Shown in pieces: positions 39,434 to 48,169 of a DNA stretch of 64,000 bases. Position numbers and translations under genes: made by a program. Within the stretch, counting starts at the first letter, position 1. Each line of letters begins with the position of its first letter. The notes under the pieces are model-generated. The model did no database searches, was not told the DNA's origin, and saw only the letters and a program-made list of their open reading frames with translations. This DNA is from Verrucomicrobiota bacterium (GTDB lineage Bacteria; Verrucomicrobiota; Verrucomicrobiia; CAIQCK01): the NCBI GenBank assembly GCA_026397915.1, contig JAPLTX010000021.1:124001-188000 (forward strand), in the 5' to 3' direction.

Positions 39434-41761
39434 TCAATGATGCCGCAGGGTGTCGAACGGTTTGCCAAGCATCTCGCTCCACTGCTTTTTCTGCGCGTCG
39501 CTCATGAGGGCGGTTAGTTTTCCCAGGCAATCCGTGCGCAGCTTGATCACGGTGAGCCTGATCTCCTCCATCTTCCCTGGATTCCCGGTGGACTTGGACT
39601 CATTGATCAGCGGTTGCACCTCCTTGGTCATCGCCTGAACGAGACCCATGAACTGGTTGCGTTGCTCGCCCGTGATTTTCAGTTCTTGCTCGATTCGGGG
39701 CCGGAACAGAGCAGACGGTCCTTCATGCTGCAGCTCCAGTTGCTCGAACCTCTTGAACTGCTCCGCATTCAGGGCCTCCTCCAGGAACGCCCAAATTTTT
39801 CCATTATCATGGGAGTCAAGAATTTTCTCGAAGCCGGGTGACGTCTTCTGCAGTTTTTGCTTCTGGTCGTCAGAGAGTTTCAATTCATCCTGAATGTAGT
39901 CGCGGGTGATGATGGCAGGTTCGCCCGACTCCGACTGATGCTTGCGGACCTTCTCGTCTTGAGCCCCGGCGGTGCTGGAAGTGGAGCTGTTGCTCTGCGT
40001 CACCGACGACATCAAGGCAAGCAGTTCATCCGCCGTCTTCTCCGCTTCCGCGAAGTTCTTGGCTTTCAAATGCTCGTGCAGTTGTTGCATCAGCGCGGTG
40101 GCTTTGTCCTTTCTGGCGGCGTCGCCCTCGATCCACGTGGGAAGTGCACTTTGGATCTTTTGGATCTTTGCGGGCAGCCGTTCGGTGGCAGTGGACGGCT
40201 CCGTCTTCGTTTCGACCGGCGCGCTCTTTATCAGCGCCAATACCTCATCGGCCTCCTTGTCCAGTTCCTGCCATTTCCTTTCCTTCATGTATGATTGCAG
40301 GTTTCGCATGTGCCACATCGCCCGCAGTCTTTGGATGAGGCCGGACTTTTCCATCCAGCCCGGAAGCTCGGCTTGAATCTTGTGCATCTTGTCTTGAAGA
40401 CCCGATGCTGAGAAACCTTGGGCGACGGCCTCCACCAGTGTCTCGCCGCGGAGGAACTTGGCATAGGCAGCCAAGCATTCGGGATTCTCCGTGGCTTTGC
40501 GGAAGAAGTTGTTGCGGTGGGCCTCGCCGCCGATGCCCCAGGAAAAGACATTCACCAGCACGCCGCCGTGGTTGAACGTCCGCCCCAGATAGGTTTCCAT
40601 CGTTGGCTCGCCGGGCATGCTCGTGGGGGAGACGTTGGTGCCCTCGCCGGAAATCCAGCCGGGCGAACCGTGTTTGCCCAGAGCGGCATGGATTTCCTTG
40701 AAGGTCGCCCCCTCGGGGTAAGTGGAGAATCCCGGGCGGTAGGCGGAACTGAAGGCCACCTCGGGCAGGGCGAAATGAACTTTGACTGCATAGGATTCCT
40801 TGGCGTCCGCTTTGCGCAGCCCCTGGTCGGTGAACGCGATGTGACAGAATACTTTCTCGCGGGGAGTCCCACCCGCGTGAAGAGAGTTGGCCCAGAGTTC
40901 CATGAACTCCTTCACGACTTTCACGCGTTCGGCGTCGAGGTCCTTGGGCGGATTGCTTTCGCTGAATCCCCGGTGACTGAGGGCACGATAGCCCAACTGA
41001 CGGTCCGTATCCAAATCGCGGCCCATCTGGGTTTCCCATCCGGCGATGACGCCCGCGAAGAGATGTTCCTTCCCCTGAGACTTCAACGCCGCCAGCTCCT
41101 GCTTGATTTCCGCGCCAATCAGACCCGCGCGGTCTTTCACCGCAGCCACGATGGCGGGGCTGTTGAAACACATCTGAGGCGGGAACTTGGTGGGCTTGCG
41201 GCCCCAATCCGCGCGCCGGCCCGTGTTGGGGATTTGTTTCCAGTCCGCGGTCTCGATGTTGTCAGGATTGGCCAAGAGATCCTTGCGGTTTCCCCAAGAC
41301 ATCGAATCATCAATGTGAAAGGCGACGGCCACATCGTTTTCACGCGCGACCGCGAAGGCATCGCGGATGAACTGGCGCGTCTCGTCGTCGGGCATGTCAA
41401 AGCAGAGAGGTCCCACCGCGAAACCCAATTTGCGCCGGGCGTCGCCCGTCGTTCCGATCGCTTTGACCACGTCGTGGACAAACTCCTCCAATTGCGCCTT
41501 GCTGAGCGCAAAATGGCCGGGCAATGGGTGAGGCCCCGAATACCCGTGGATGCCGGTCATGAGTTGGAATGTCAGGTATTTGGTTTCAGCGACATCGGCG
41601 ACTTGAGGCTCTGCTGCCGAGGTCTTATGGCCGGTCCCGTTGCCGAAAAGGGCGAAGCCGAGGAGGCAGGCGAGAAGGGTTTTGGTTTTTAGTTTGCGTC
41701 TTGCTTGAGCGGTTGTTCCAAGACACACGCCCAGCAAGCGCAGTAAGTTATTCATGCCCAT
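39434..41761 (-). CDS. Secreted glycosidase-like TIM barrel fused to Spy-like helical tail
   Basis: A 775-residue exported protein. After a hydrophobic N-terminus (TLLACLLGFALFGNG), residues 60-440 form a TIM-barrel-like domain (VAVAFHIDDSMSWGN, AGVIAGWETQMGRDL, GWISGEGTNVSPTS, NVFSWGIGG) with the style of GH-like proteins that act on sugars. The rest is helical: repeats of LPGWMEKSG/LPTWIEGD type, then two Spy/LTxxQ-like blocks (LKLSDDQKQKLQKTSPG, LKITGEQRNQFMGLVQ) ending MSDAQKKQWSEMLGKP. I do not know this fusion from other families. It precedes a membrane protein sharing the same tail, only 53 bp downstream, so they likely cooperate at the envelope. Confidence 0.7.
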   Translation of the reverse strand: MGMNNLLRLLGVCLGTTAQARRKLKTKTLLACLLGFALFGNGTGHKTSAAEPQVADVAETKYLTFQLMTGIHGYSGPHPLPGHFALSKAQLEEFVHDVVKAIGTTGDARRKLGFAVGPLCFDMPDDETRQFIRDAFAVARENDVAVAFHIDDSMSWGNRKDLLANPDNIETADWKQIPNTGRRADWGRKPTKFPPQMCFNSPAIVAAVKDRAGLIGAEIKQELAALKSQGKEHLFAGVIAGWETQMGRDLDTDRQLGYRALSHRGFSESNPPKDLDAERVKVVKEFMELWANSLHAGGTPREKVFCHIAFTDQGLRKADAKESYAVKVHFALPEVAFSSAYRPGFSTYPEGATFKEIHAALGKHGSPGWISGEGTNVSPTSMPGEPTMETYLGRTFNHGGVLVNVFSWGIGGEAHRNNFFRKATENPECLAAYAKFLRGETLVEAVAQGFSASGLQDKMHKIQAELPGWMEKSGLIQRLRAMWHMRNLQSYMKERKWQELDKEADEVLALIKSAPVETKTEPSTATERLPAKIQKIQSALPTWIEGDAARKDKATALMQQLHEHLKAKNFAEAEKTADELLALMSSVTQSNSSTSSTAGAQDEKVRKHQSESGEPAIITRDYIQDELKLSDDQKQKLQKTSPGFEKILDSHDNGKIWAFLEEALNAEQFKRFEQLELQHEGPSALFRPRIEQELKITGEQRNQFMGLVQAMTKEVQPLINESKSTGNPGKMEEIRLTVIKLRTDCLGKLTALMSDAQKKQWSEMLGKPFDTLRHH

Positions 41762-41868
41762 AGATACCGGTGGGTAGTCGTATAGTTACAAGAACTTGAA
41801 ACTGGCCGATTCGGTTTCGTCCACCTTTGGAACTTGACGCTGATGCGGCTTGGACTAGCCTTGGCGAC

Positions 41869-42891
41869 ATGAACGCAAGCCAAGCACGCCGCTCACTGAA
41901 CACATCAGGTCAAGTCGTCCCGCAAAGCCCACTCCAGATTTCACGCAGAAGTTTCATCGGAACTGCGGCGGGAGCCGTGGGCGCGGCTTCCTTGGGCTGG
42001 GCCAGCGCAGCGGCGCAGGCTCCGGCTGCTCAAGGCGGCAAGAAAGAAAAAGGCATCCGGGTTGGGATGTTGACGATGCCGGTGACCAAGGAGCCGTTTG
42101 ACCAGGTGCTCGACATGGCCAAGCGATGCCATATCGCCGCGCTGGAGATCGTGGCGCATCCCGGCAGCAAGCATATTGACCCGATGACGTTCGGCCCGGC
42201 AGAGGCTGAGAACATCAAGAAGATGCTGGCGGAGCGCGGGCTGGAGATCAGCAGCTTGTCGAACTACACAAACCCACTGGCGCCGGGGAAGGCCGAGGAG
42301 TTCCAGAACACTTTGAAGAAGACGATTGATGCCGCCGTGTTGCTGGGCGTGCCGGTTGTTTGCACGAACACGGGCGTCCCGCAGGAAAAGGAGAAGGCGA
42401 ACAAGATCGGGCTGATCAAGAAGGTGACGCCGAAGATTTTCCGGCCGATTCTGGACCACGCGAAAGAGAAGGGGATCAAGGTCGCGGTCGAGAACTGGTT
42501 TGCCACCTGCCTCCAGGGTCTGGACACGTTCGACTGCCTGTTTGAGGCCATTCCCGACGAGCATTTCGGATTGAATTACGATCCGTCGCATCTGGTTCAC
42601 CAGCAGTGCGACTACATGGTGCCGGTGGCGAAGTTCAGCAAGCGGATCTTCCACACCCACGCGAAGGATTGCCTCGTGGATGTTCAGAAGCGGAGCTATG
42701 TGGGTGTGCTGGGCCACGGCTGGTGGCGGTATGTGATTCCCGGCTACGGCGACATCAAGTGGGGCGAATACATCAGCCTGCTGCGCGATGTCGGTTACAA
42801 GGGCGTGCTCAGTATCGAGCACGAGGACCGGACCTTCGGCCCAGAGGAAGGCTTCCGGCACGGCGCGCGTTATCTGAACCAGTTCTGCTAG
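41869..42891 (+). CDS. Tat-exported sugar phosphate isomerase/epimerase-like TIM barrel
   Basis: A 340-residue xylose-isomerase-like TIM-barrel protein with a twin-arginine signal (QISRRSFIGTAAGAVGAAS). Barrel motifs include VAVENWFATCLQGLDT, GLNYDPSHLVHQQCD (metal-binding Asp and His) and FHTHAKDCLVD, then VLSIEHEDRTFGPEEG at the end. It belongs to the same superfamily as the protein at 4999-5925 but is not a close copy. The ATG at 41869 is preferred over an upstream TTG, which lacks support. It stands alone on the plus strand. Such exported isomerase-like proteins are common in Planctomycetota and Verrucomicrobiota; the substrate is unknown. Confidence 0.88.
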   Translation: MNASQARRSLNTSGQVVPQSPLQISRRSFIGTAAGAVGAASLGWASAAAQAPAAQGGKKEKGIRVGMLTMPVTKEPFDQVLDMAKRCHIAALEIVAHPGSKHIDPMTFGPAEAENIKKMLAERGLEISSLSNYTNPLAPGKAEEFQNTLKKTIDAAVLLGVPVVCTNTGVPQEKEKANKIGLIKKVTPKIFRPILDHAKEKGIKVAVENWFATCLQGLDTFDCLFEAIPDEHFGLNYDPSHLVHQQCDYMVPVAKFSKRIFHTHAKDCLVDVQKRSYVGVLGHGWWRYVIPGYGDIKWGEYISLLRDVGYKGVLSIEHEDRTFGPEEGFRHGARYLNQFC

Positions 42892-43011
42892 GCCGCTGCC
42901 AGAAGTTCATCATCAACGCGAGCCGGGACGGAGTAATCAATGACGGTGAAGTCTTGCGCATAACCCGCAAGTTCGGGGCGAGGGTTGTGGTGTGTGCTAT
43001 GATGAGCGCAT

Positions 43012-44037
43012 ATGAATTGTGATGGCTTCTTCTCATCAGCTCCAAAGGTGATCGCTCTCGTCGGTGTTTTTCCCCTCCTGTTGGTTTTTCTATGGTTCAC
43101 GTGGAAGATTGCGGCCAAGTGCCGCGATGTGCAGACGAACTGGACGCGCGTCGAAGCGCAGGTGGTGGATGCTTCGCAGGATGACAAGGTTACGCTCGAA
43201 TGGTCCTGGAGAGGCGGGAAGGTCCGTCAGGAAGTGAAGAAGGAAGGCAGCTTCAAGGACCTCGCGCAGTCGCAGACGTTCCCCCTTTACATGAATCCAC
43301 GCAACCGTGCGGAAATGCGGCCGGACACGTTTGGCGAGATGTGGGGAGGCGCCGTCGTGCTGGGCGTCATCTCGCTTGTCCTCGCAGGAACGGGTTTGTT
43401 TCTGATGCTGACCGAGGATCCGAAGATGCCTGAGATGTCCGCAGACTTCGCGGCCCAGGTCGAACGTGCCAAGTTGAATCCGCAGGTGTCCACGCCAACT
43501 CCGCGCCCGAGCCACGACGATAACGGTGGCATCATCCAGATGCGCGAGCCGGGCGAATCCTGGAAGGCCAATGTTTTCTGGGGGCTGCTATTCGGGCTGC
43601 TGCTGCTTGTGCCGGCTTTCTTCGCGCCGAAGGATGTGTCGGCGTGGAAGAAGTATGGCATGATGGCGCTGGGCGTGGCGTGGATGGCGTTCATGGGCCG
43701 TTCGGCGATCCAGAACCACGGCCGCACTGTGCGCTGCGACAGGACCTCCATTCAGGTTTCACAGGCTTTCGGCTCCAAACGGATTCTTCTCAGCGACGTG
43801 AAAAAGGTCACGCGCGACGATGTGCGTCAGAAACTCCGGGAGTGGGAAGATGTCGGCCGGTCCCGGTATAAGACGAAACCATTGGATACCATGGCGCCCA
43901 TCGTCCTCTACATTCTCCGCGACGCCCAAGGCAAGGAACTGCTCCGCCTCGACAAGAACATGGAGCCTGCCGGCGAACTGCGCCGGTTTCTTGATCGCAT
44001 GGAGAACCTGACGGGTGTTCCCATCCGCGACGAATAG
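43012..44037 (+). CDS. DUF3592-like membrane protein
   Basis: A 341-residue membrane protein. Hydrophobic segments lie at about 14-33 (VIALVGVFPLLLVFLWFTW), 114-133 (AVVLGVISLVLAGTGLFLML), 188-204 (FWGLLFGLLLLVPAFFA) and about 214-228 (MMALGVAWMAFMG). A DUF3592-like extracellular beta segment (WTRVEAQVVDASQDDKVTLE) lies between the first two. The C-terminal part resembles a PH-like domain (RCDRTSIQVSQAFGSKRILL). The function is unknown. The 120 bp before it show no clear gene. Confidence 0.7.
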   Translation: MNCDGFFSSAPKVIALVGVFPLLLVFLWFTWKIAAKCRDVQTNWTRVEAQVVDASQDDKVTLEWSWRGGKVRQEVKKEGSFKDLAQSQTFPLYMNPRNRAEMRPDTFGEMWGGAVVLGVISLVLAGTGLFLMLTEDPKMPEMSADFAAQVERAKLNPQVSTPTPRPSHDDNGGIIQMREPGESWKANVFWGLLFGLLLLVPAFFAPKDVSAWKKYGMMALGVAWMAFMGRSAIQNHGRTVRCDRTSIQVSQAFGSKRILLSDVKKVTRDDVRQKLREWEDVGRSRYKTKPLDTMAPIVLYILRDAQGKELLRLDKNMEPAGELRRFLDRMENLTGVPIRDE

Positions 44038-44120
44038 CGCGCCGGTCAGGTCTTGAGGGGGGGCGTCGTTGGGACGAAAGCGGATGCGGTCTGAGCCGCA
44101 ATGACCGTCCTCAAATCTCT

Positions 44121-44522
44121 CTACTTGGAGACGATCTGAAGCTCGAAGGTCTGGGCAGGCGGGACGGCTTTCTCCCAGACCCTGTTGTAGGTGATCTTCA
44201 GCGTTGTCTGCCCTTTGCCGATGATGTTGAACGTGTAGTGCTGGACACCGCCGGAACCGGCCCTCTGCGGTTGTGAAGGAGTGTATTTCGAGCCTGCGGG
44301 TTGAATGATGCTTTTGTCGCAGGGGGCGATGTTCCACGAGTAACCTGTCGTGTAGTTGCCTTTCAGATGGATGTCGAGCGTGGTCCCGGGCGATGTCGTG
44401 AAGGTCTTGCCCGAATCGGCTTCGGTGAAGCTTCCATTGCTTTTGTTATCAACCGTGGAGCATGCGGAGGAAAAAGCCACCAGAGCGGCCGCGAGTGTTG
44501 TTACCCGTATTCTCCTGTTCAC
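44121..44522 (-). CDS. Chagasin-type (I42) cysteine protease inhibitor, lipoprotein-like
   Basis: A 133-residue protein starting at GTG, with AAAGGA eight bases upstream, inside the end of malQ. The N-terminal signal (TTLAAALVAFSSAC) ends at Cys21, probably lipidated. Chagasin motifs are present: GNYTTGYSW (about 55-63), GSGGVQHYTF (about 89-98) and YNRVWEK (about 112-118), the three loops that block papain-like proteases. Bacterial I42 proteins are thought to protect against host or own cysteine proteases. It follows malQ by 3 bp, an odd pairing that is probably coincidental co-transcription. Confidence 0.85.
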   Translation of the reverse strand: MNRRIRVTTLAAALVAFSSACSTVDNKSNGSFTEADSGKTFTTSPGTTLDIHLKGNYTTGYSWNIAPCDKSIIQPAGSKYTPSQPQRAGSGGVQHYTFNIIGKGQTTLKITYNRVWEKAVPPAQTFELQIVSK

Positions 44523-44525
44523 ACT

Positions 44526-46067
44526 TTATGTCCTTTCGGCTGTCTTCGCCGCGCGGCCATAGACTTCCGTCATGTCGCCGAGTCGGTCGAGCACTGCGCC
44601 GCTCAACTGGCTCGCCGTGAAACGCCAGCGCCACCAGCCGGAGGATTGGCCGGGGAAATTCATCCGCGCTTCCGTGTCGAGGTTGAGCACGTCTTGCAAC
44701 GGCGCGATGGAGAGTTTGGCGACGGACGACCACGCGAGATGCATCAGGTCCCAGCTCACATTGCGACCATCGCAATGGTGTCCCACATAGCGGCGCACCA
44801 GCGTGCGCTCTTTCCGCGACGCCGTGGCGAACCAGCCGCGCGTGGTGTCGTTGTCGTGCGTGCCGGTATAAGCAATGGTGTTGCGCTCGTAGTTGTGCGG
44901 CAGGAAACGATGCTCGACCGCGCCGCCGAACGCGAACTGAAGAATCCTCATACCGGGAAAGTTATAGCGCGTGCGCAATGCATCCACCGCTGGCGTGATG
45001 ACGCCGAGGTCTTCGGCGATGATCGGCAGCGGACCGAGTGTCGCGCGCAGCTTGTCAAACAACTCCGCGCCCGGTCCCTTCACCCAACGGCCGCGTTGTG
45101 CTGTGGCGTCGCCGCCGGGCACCTGCCACGCCGCCTCAAAGCCGCGAAAATGATCCACGCGCACCACGTCCACCATCCGGAGCGTCGCGCGCACCCGCGC
45201 GATCCACCACCGGTAGCCGGTCCGCTTCATTGCCTTCCAATCGTAGTGCGGATTGCCCCAGAGCTGGCCGGTCTTGCTGAAGTAGTCCGGCGGCACACCC
45301 GCGACCACCTTCGGCCGCCGCTGCTGGTCGAGCAAAAACTCCGCCGGCCGGCTCCACACGTCGGCGGAATCGCCGGAGACAAAGATGGGAATGTCACCGA
45401 TAAGTTTCACGCCGCGGGCGTTGGCGTAAGCCTTCAGCGCGCGCCACTGCCGGAAGAACAGAAACTGGCGGAATTCGTGCTGTCGGATGGCGTGTTTCAG
45501 CGATTCCCTGGCCCGCGCCATCGCCGCCGGCTTGCGTTCCATCAACTCCGGTTTCCACTCGAACCAACTCGCGCCGCCGTGCGCATCCTTCAGCGCCATG
45601 AAGAGCGCGAAATCCTTCAGCCAGCTTTTCTCCTCCGCGCAGAACCTCTCAAATTCCCGCTTCAACCGTCGCGTAGCGCCGCGCTTGAAATGGTTCCACG
45701 CTTTCGCCAGCAGTCCGGTCTTGAACGGAATCACCGCGCCGAAATCCACGCGCCGCGCATCGAACGACCGGCCGGCGACATCGCGACGGCGCAACAGGCC
45801 GTCCTTTACCAGTTCGTCCGGGCTGATGAGGTTCGGGTTGCCGGCGAACGTAGAGAGGCACTGATAAGGCGAGTCAGCGTAACCGGTCGGCGACAGCGGC
45901 AGCATCTGCCACCACTGTTGTTTCGCTCGCACTAGCGCGTCCACCCACGCGCGCGCGGCCGGGCCGAGGTCGCCGATGCCATAGGGGCCGGGCAGCGAGG
46001 TTGGATGCAACAGCACGCCCGCGGCGCGCGATTGAAGTGGAGTTGGATTCACCTTCGTCATTTTCAT
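44526..46067 (-). CDS. malQ: 4-alpha-glucanotransferase (GH77, amylomaltase)
   Basis: A 513-residue cytoplasmic enzyme that transfers alpha-1,4-glucan chains in maltodextrin and glycogen metabolism. GH77 features are clear: GVLLHPTSLPGPYGIGDLG at the start, YADSPYQCLSTFAGNP, VRVDHFRGFEAAW (nucleophile Asp region), IIAEDLGVITPAV (acid/base Glu) and TGTHDNDTTRGW. Length is normal for bacterial MalQ. The ATG at 46067 is used; an ATG two codons downstream (46061) is equally possible. It is in a minus-strand group with DUF721 and DUF2851 genes upstream and the chagasin gene downstream. Confidence 0.95.
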   Translation of the reverse strand: MKMTKVNPTPLQSRAAGVLLHPTSLPGPYGIGDLGPAARAWVDALVRAKQQWWQMLPLSPTGYADSPYQCLSTFAGNPNLISPDELVKDGLLRRRDVAGRSFDARRVDFGAVIPFKTGLLAKAWNHFKRGATRRLKREFERFCAEEKSWLKDFALFMALKDAHGGASWFEWKPELMERKPAAMARARESLKHAIRQHEFRQFLFFRQWRALKAYANARGVKLIGDIPIFVSGDSADVWSRPAEFLLDQQRRPKVVAGVPPDYFSKTGQLWGNPHYDWKAMKRTGYRWWIARVRATLRMVDVVRVDHFRGFEAAWQVPGGDATAQRGRWVKGPGAELFDKLRATLGPLPIIAEDLGVITPAVDALRTRYNFPGMRILQFAFGGAVEHRFLPHNYERNTIAYTGTHDNDTTRGWFATASRKERTLVRRYVGHHCDGRNVSWDLMHLAWSSVAKLSIAPLQDVLNLDTEARMNFPGQSSGWWRWRFTASQLSGAVLDRLGDMTEVYGRAAKTAERT

Positions 46068-46151
46068 CCCGAGTCTTACAAGGCAGGCAAAGTAGGGCGC
46101 GCGCCGAGCCAAGGCAATGCAAAAGCGGCAACGGACGTAAGCCCGGCGGAC

Positions 46152-46535
46152 TCAGCCGCTCACGCGGAAGTTGATGTCGCGCACGCGGCGGACGCCGAAT
46201 CTCTTTTGCAACCGCGCGAGGATGTCGCGTTTCAGAAGCCCGCGCAGTTCCATTTGGATCGCGGGATTCGCCACGCCGACGGTGAGCACGCCGTGGCGCA
46301 GCGCGCGCGGGATGGAATGTTTCGCCAGCATCGGCCCGACGATCTCCGACCACGCCGCAAGAATTTCCGCCTCGTCGAGTTGCTCGCCGATCTTCAACTG
46401 GCTGAGCGCGGCTGTCACGAGCTGGCGCGCGGGCTGGGTCGCGTCGGTGGCCAGCGAGGCCAGTTCGCTCGGCAACGTCGGTCGCCACGCGCGCAGCGTG
46501 CGTTCGACGCTTCCTTCTTTGCGTGGGCGTTTCAT
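46152..46535 (-). CDS. DciA-like DUF721 protein
   Basis: A 127-residue protein of the DUF721 family. Members include DciA, which helps load the DnaB helicase in bacteria lacking DnaC. The core matches: ILAAWSEIVGPMLAKHSIPR then LTVGVANPAIQMELRGLLKR. The C-terminus (RRVRDINFRVSG) also fits. It has no signal peptide and should act on DNA in the cytoplasm. The DciA assignment is by family resemblance only. It lies 84 bp upstream of malQ. Confidence 0.8.
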   Translation of the reverse strand: MKRPRKEGSVERTLRAWRPTLPSELASLATDATQPARQLVTAALSQLKIGEQLDEAEILAAWSEIVGPMLAKHSIPRALRHGVLTVGVANPAIQMELRGLLKRDILARLQKRFGVRRVRDINFRVSG

Positions 46536-46621
46536 TGTGCCGCGTGTTTAGCAACTGGCGGCTGCCGCGACAACCGCATAATCGGCGTCTGCGCCGAAAA
46601 CCTTGACCGTGCGCAGCGGCA

Positions 46622-48094
46622 TCAGCACGCCGTTTGCTTCGCCGCGAATTGCAGCGCCAAGTCCGGGAACCGACAGCGCCGGCACGCAGTTCGGTCATTC
46701 AGGCAGAAGTCGTGGAAGACCTGGAGTAAACCCTGCTGCTGCGCGGCGGTGCGAAGTAGACGCGGCGGCACACGCTGGCCAAACAGGCGATGGGCGGTGA
46801 ATCGCACTAGGGCGTTGGATTCCAATGGTGGATAATCGCCGAAGAGCTTCTCCGCCGCTTCGACGAGCGCGGGTTGTTCCAGCAGCTTTCCTTGCGCGAT
46901 GGCAACCGGCAGCACCACGTTCACGACGATGTCGCGGGCGCGAGCCGCGCCGATAAGCAGTTCCGGTTCCGGTTGTGGCTTCGACGCGAAGCTGAACCGT
47001 CGCGACCAGTAGGAATCTTCCAGATCGGTAAGCAACGCCGCCAGGCGCGCCGCCCGCTTCGTTTCCGGTTGCGAGGCGAGAGTGTCGGCGATTTTTGGCC
47101 AGAGTTCCCAATGCGCCGCCAGCAGTTGCGCCACCGCTGCCAGTCGGCGCCACGGGAGATTTGCCGGCCGTAGCCCCGCCAGCCGCCACTCGGCACGCGA
47201 CAGCGACCGGCCGGCAAACTCATCGCGCGATTTCCACCAGACATCCCAGAGCCGTTTCACGTAGCGGCGCGTTGCTTCGTCGCGGCCGGCCACCGTGCGT
47301 TCCGGCAGGAAACCGGCGACGCCGAGAAGCAATGCCTGCGCTTGTGTCGCCGGCAACTCGCGCAACCGCGCCACGGGCAGCCGCTCGGCGAGCCGGCGCA
47401 TCGGTTCCTTGTTGTGTTTGAAACCGAGCGCCTCCATCACCGCCATGTAGAGCGCCTGCTCAATACCGGTGCGTTGAATCCACCGCGTCAGCCGCCGCGC
47501 CTTCGTCCGCAGCCGTGCGAGGCCGGCGTCTTCGAGCAGCGCGGCAATCGTTTCCGGTGACGCTGACTTCAACGGCGATTCGCAAGCGCCAACGTGGCTG
47601 TCGAGATCGTATGGATAATTCTCCGGGTCAATCGAATCGTAGAGTTGATCCAGCGGCGCGTCGAGTTGGTCGGCCATGACGAGTTGCGGCAGCGCGCGGC
47701 CGGTAGCGGTCGTCGCCGGCTGTTCGCCGCGCCGCCAGAGCGCGGCGTGGAGGATGACGTTGTCGTAATGCCGGTCGCGCGTGTGGCCGTGCTGATGCCA
47801 GTCCGCGCTGTGCAAATGCACCTCGACATCGCCGAGCTGCGGCTTGGCGTCGTCGAAGGCGATGACGGCGCGGCGGAAATCCGGTCCAGCTTCAAGGTTC
47901 CACCAGCCTGGCGACACTACGCGGACGCGGCGACCGTCGGTGGTTTGCAGACCATCGCGCTTGAGCCGCTGATCGAACCAGATCGCCTGCGCGAGTCGTT
48001 CGGTGACCGGCACCGGTGCATAGCCGTCGGACGGCTCGTGCAAAACGCACGGGGCCAGTTCTCCCCGGAGCTGCTCGTAGCTGACGACGCTCAT
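46622..48094 (-). CDS. DUF2851 family protein
   Basis: A 490-residue cytoplasmic protein. The N-terminal region has LRRVRVVSPGWWN-like text (GRRVRVVSPGWWNLEAGPDF), a conserved block QLGDVEVHLHSADWHQHGH and HYDNVILHAALW, typical of DUF2851. The C-terminus has CLNDRTACRRCRFPDLAL, the Cys cluster seen at the end of this family. The HxH and Asp pattern in the first block suggests a nuclease-like core, but the function is not established. The ATG at 48094 is preferred over a TTG at 48130. Confidence 0.82.
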   Translation of the reverse strand: MSVVSYEQLRGELAPCVLHEPSDGYAPVPVTERLAQAIWFDQRLKRDGLQTTDGRRVRVVSPGWWNLEAGPDFRRAVIAFDDAKPQLGDVEVHLHSADWHQHGHTRDRHYDNVILHAALWRRGEQPATTATGRALPQLVMADQLDAPLDQLYDSIDPENYPYDLDSHVGACESPLKSASPETIAALLEDAGLARLRTKARRLTRWIQRTGIEQALYMAVMEALGFKHNKEPMRRLAERLPVARLRELPATQAQALLLGVAGFLPERTVAGRDEATRRYVKRLWDVWWKSRDEFAGRSLSRAEWRLAGLRPANLPWRRLAAVAQLLAAHWELWPKIADTLASQPETKRAARLAALLTDLEDSYWSRRFSFASKPQPEPELLIGAARARDIVVNVVLPVAIAQGKLLEQPALVEAAEKLFGDYPPLESNALVRFTAHRLFGQRVPPRLLRTAAQQQGLLQVFHDFCLNDRTACRRCRFPDLALQFAAKQTAC

Positions 48095-48169
48095 GGTGAG
48101 CAGTGTTGGGGCTTCGGCGACCGGTTTCAAGCGGGGAATTGGCGTTATCGTCCAATGGTGGCGCAGTCG

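Noticed and set aside
42892..43011. Minus-strand open text resembling the end of a small toxin (PIN-like)
   Set aside because: It is short, without motif residues, and ends against the isomerase gene; similarity was only impressionistic.
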